Shown here: piece after piece, positions 41,226 through 41,269 of the stretch
How positions within the stretch are numbered: position 1 is the stretch's first letter
Layout: every line of letters starts with the position of its first letter
NCBI GenBank assembly: GCA_946042285.1
Contig: CAMGDK010000002.1
Coordinates: forward strand, 1-41,269
DNA length: 41,269 bases
Reading direction: 5' to 3'
Source of the DNA: an uncultured Clostridia bacterium
Lineage (GTDB): Bacteria; Bacillota; Clostridia; Oscillospirales; Acutalibacteraceae
Notes under the pieces: generated by a model
Databases searched by the model: none
The model's input: only the letters and a program-made list of their open reading frames with translations
What the model was told of the DNA's origin: nothing
Made by a program: the position numbers and the translations under genes

Positions 41226-41269
41226 CTGTCTCTTATACACATCTGACGCTGCCGACGAAGGCTTAGGTG
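41226..41269 (-). other. Untrimmed Nextera adapter, reverse complement of the left end
   Basis: CTGTCTCTTATACACATCTGACGCTGCCGACGA + AGGCTTAG + GTG; exact reverse complement of positions 2-45. Confidence 0.98.

Overview
The window is a 41.3 kb Firmicutes/Clostridia-like (Oscillospiraceae/Ruminococcaceae-type, inferred from gene order and protein flavour) chromosomal segment. It is mostly core housekeeping genes. Gene order: miaB-ylbF(Cys-tailed)-mutS-mutL-miaA; HlyD-like-yggS-sepF-divIVA-ileS-lspA-rluD-HAD-nfo; (<-cca) (CmpB-like membrane protein->) (<-galE <-proS); F-type ATP synthase operon atpB-E-F-[HA fused]-G-D-C; (<-GH2 <-GPH transporter); glmS; MFS/GPH-like transporter with a ~317-aa coiled-coil tail; DUF3343 (Se/S carrier-like)-cysteine desulfurase; cdaA-cdaR; (<-rodA). 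Both ends carry untrimmed Illumina Nextera adapter with an i5 index, so the apparent terminal inverted repeat is an artefact. No CRISPR array, rRNA, tRNA, phage or transposon was recognised. The most interesting observations are: (i) an in-frame ATP synthase delta-alpha fusion, which conflicts with canonical 1:3 subunit stoichiometry; (ii) divergent glmS and glycoside-uptake promoters that appear to share one palindromic -35 hexamer; (iii) a transporter with a long cytosolic coiled-coil extension; (iv) a translationally coupled DUF3343-cysteine desulfurase pair whose start region lies against a strong hairpin; (v) a YlbF protein with a Cys-rich tail. All calls come from reading the sequence; no database search was run.
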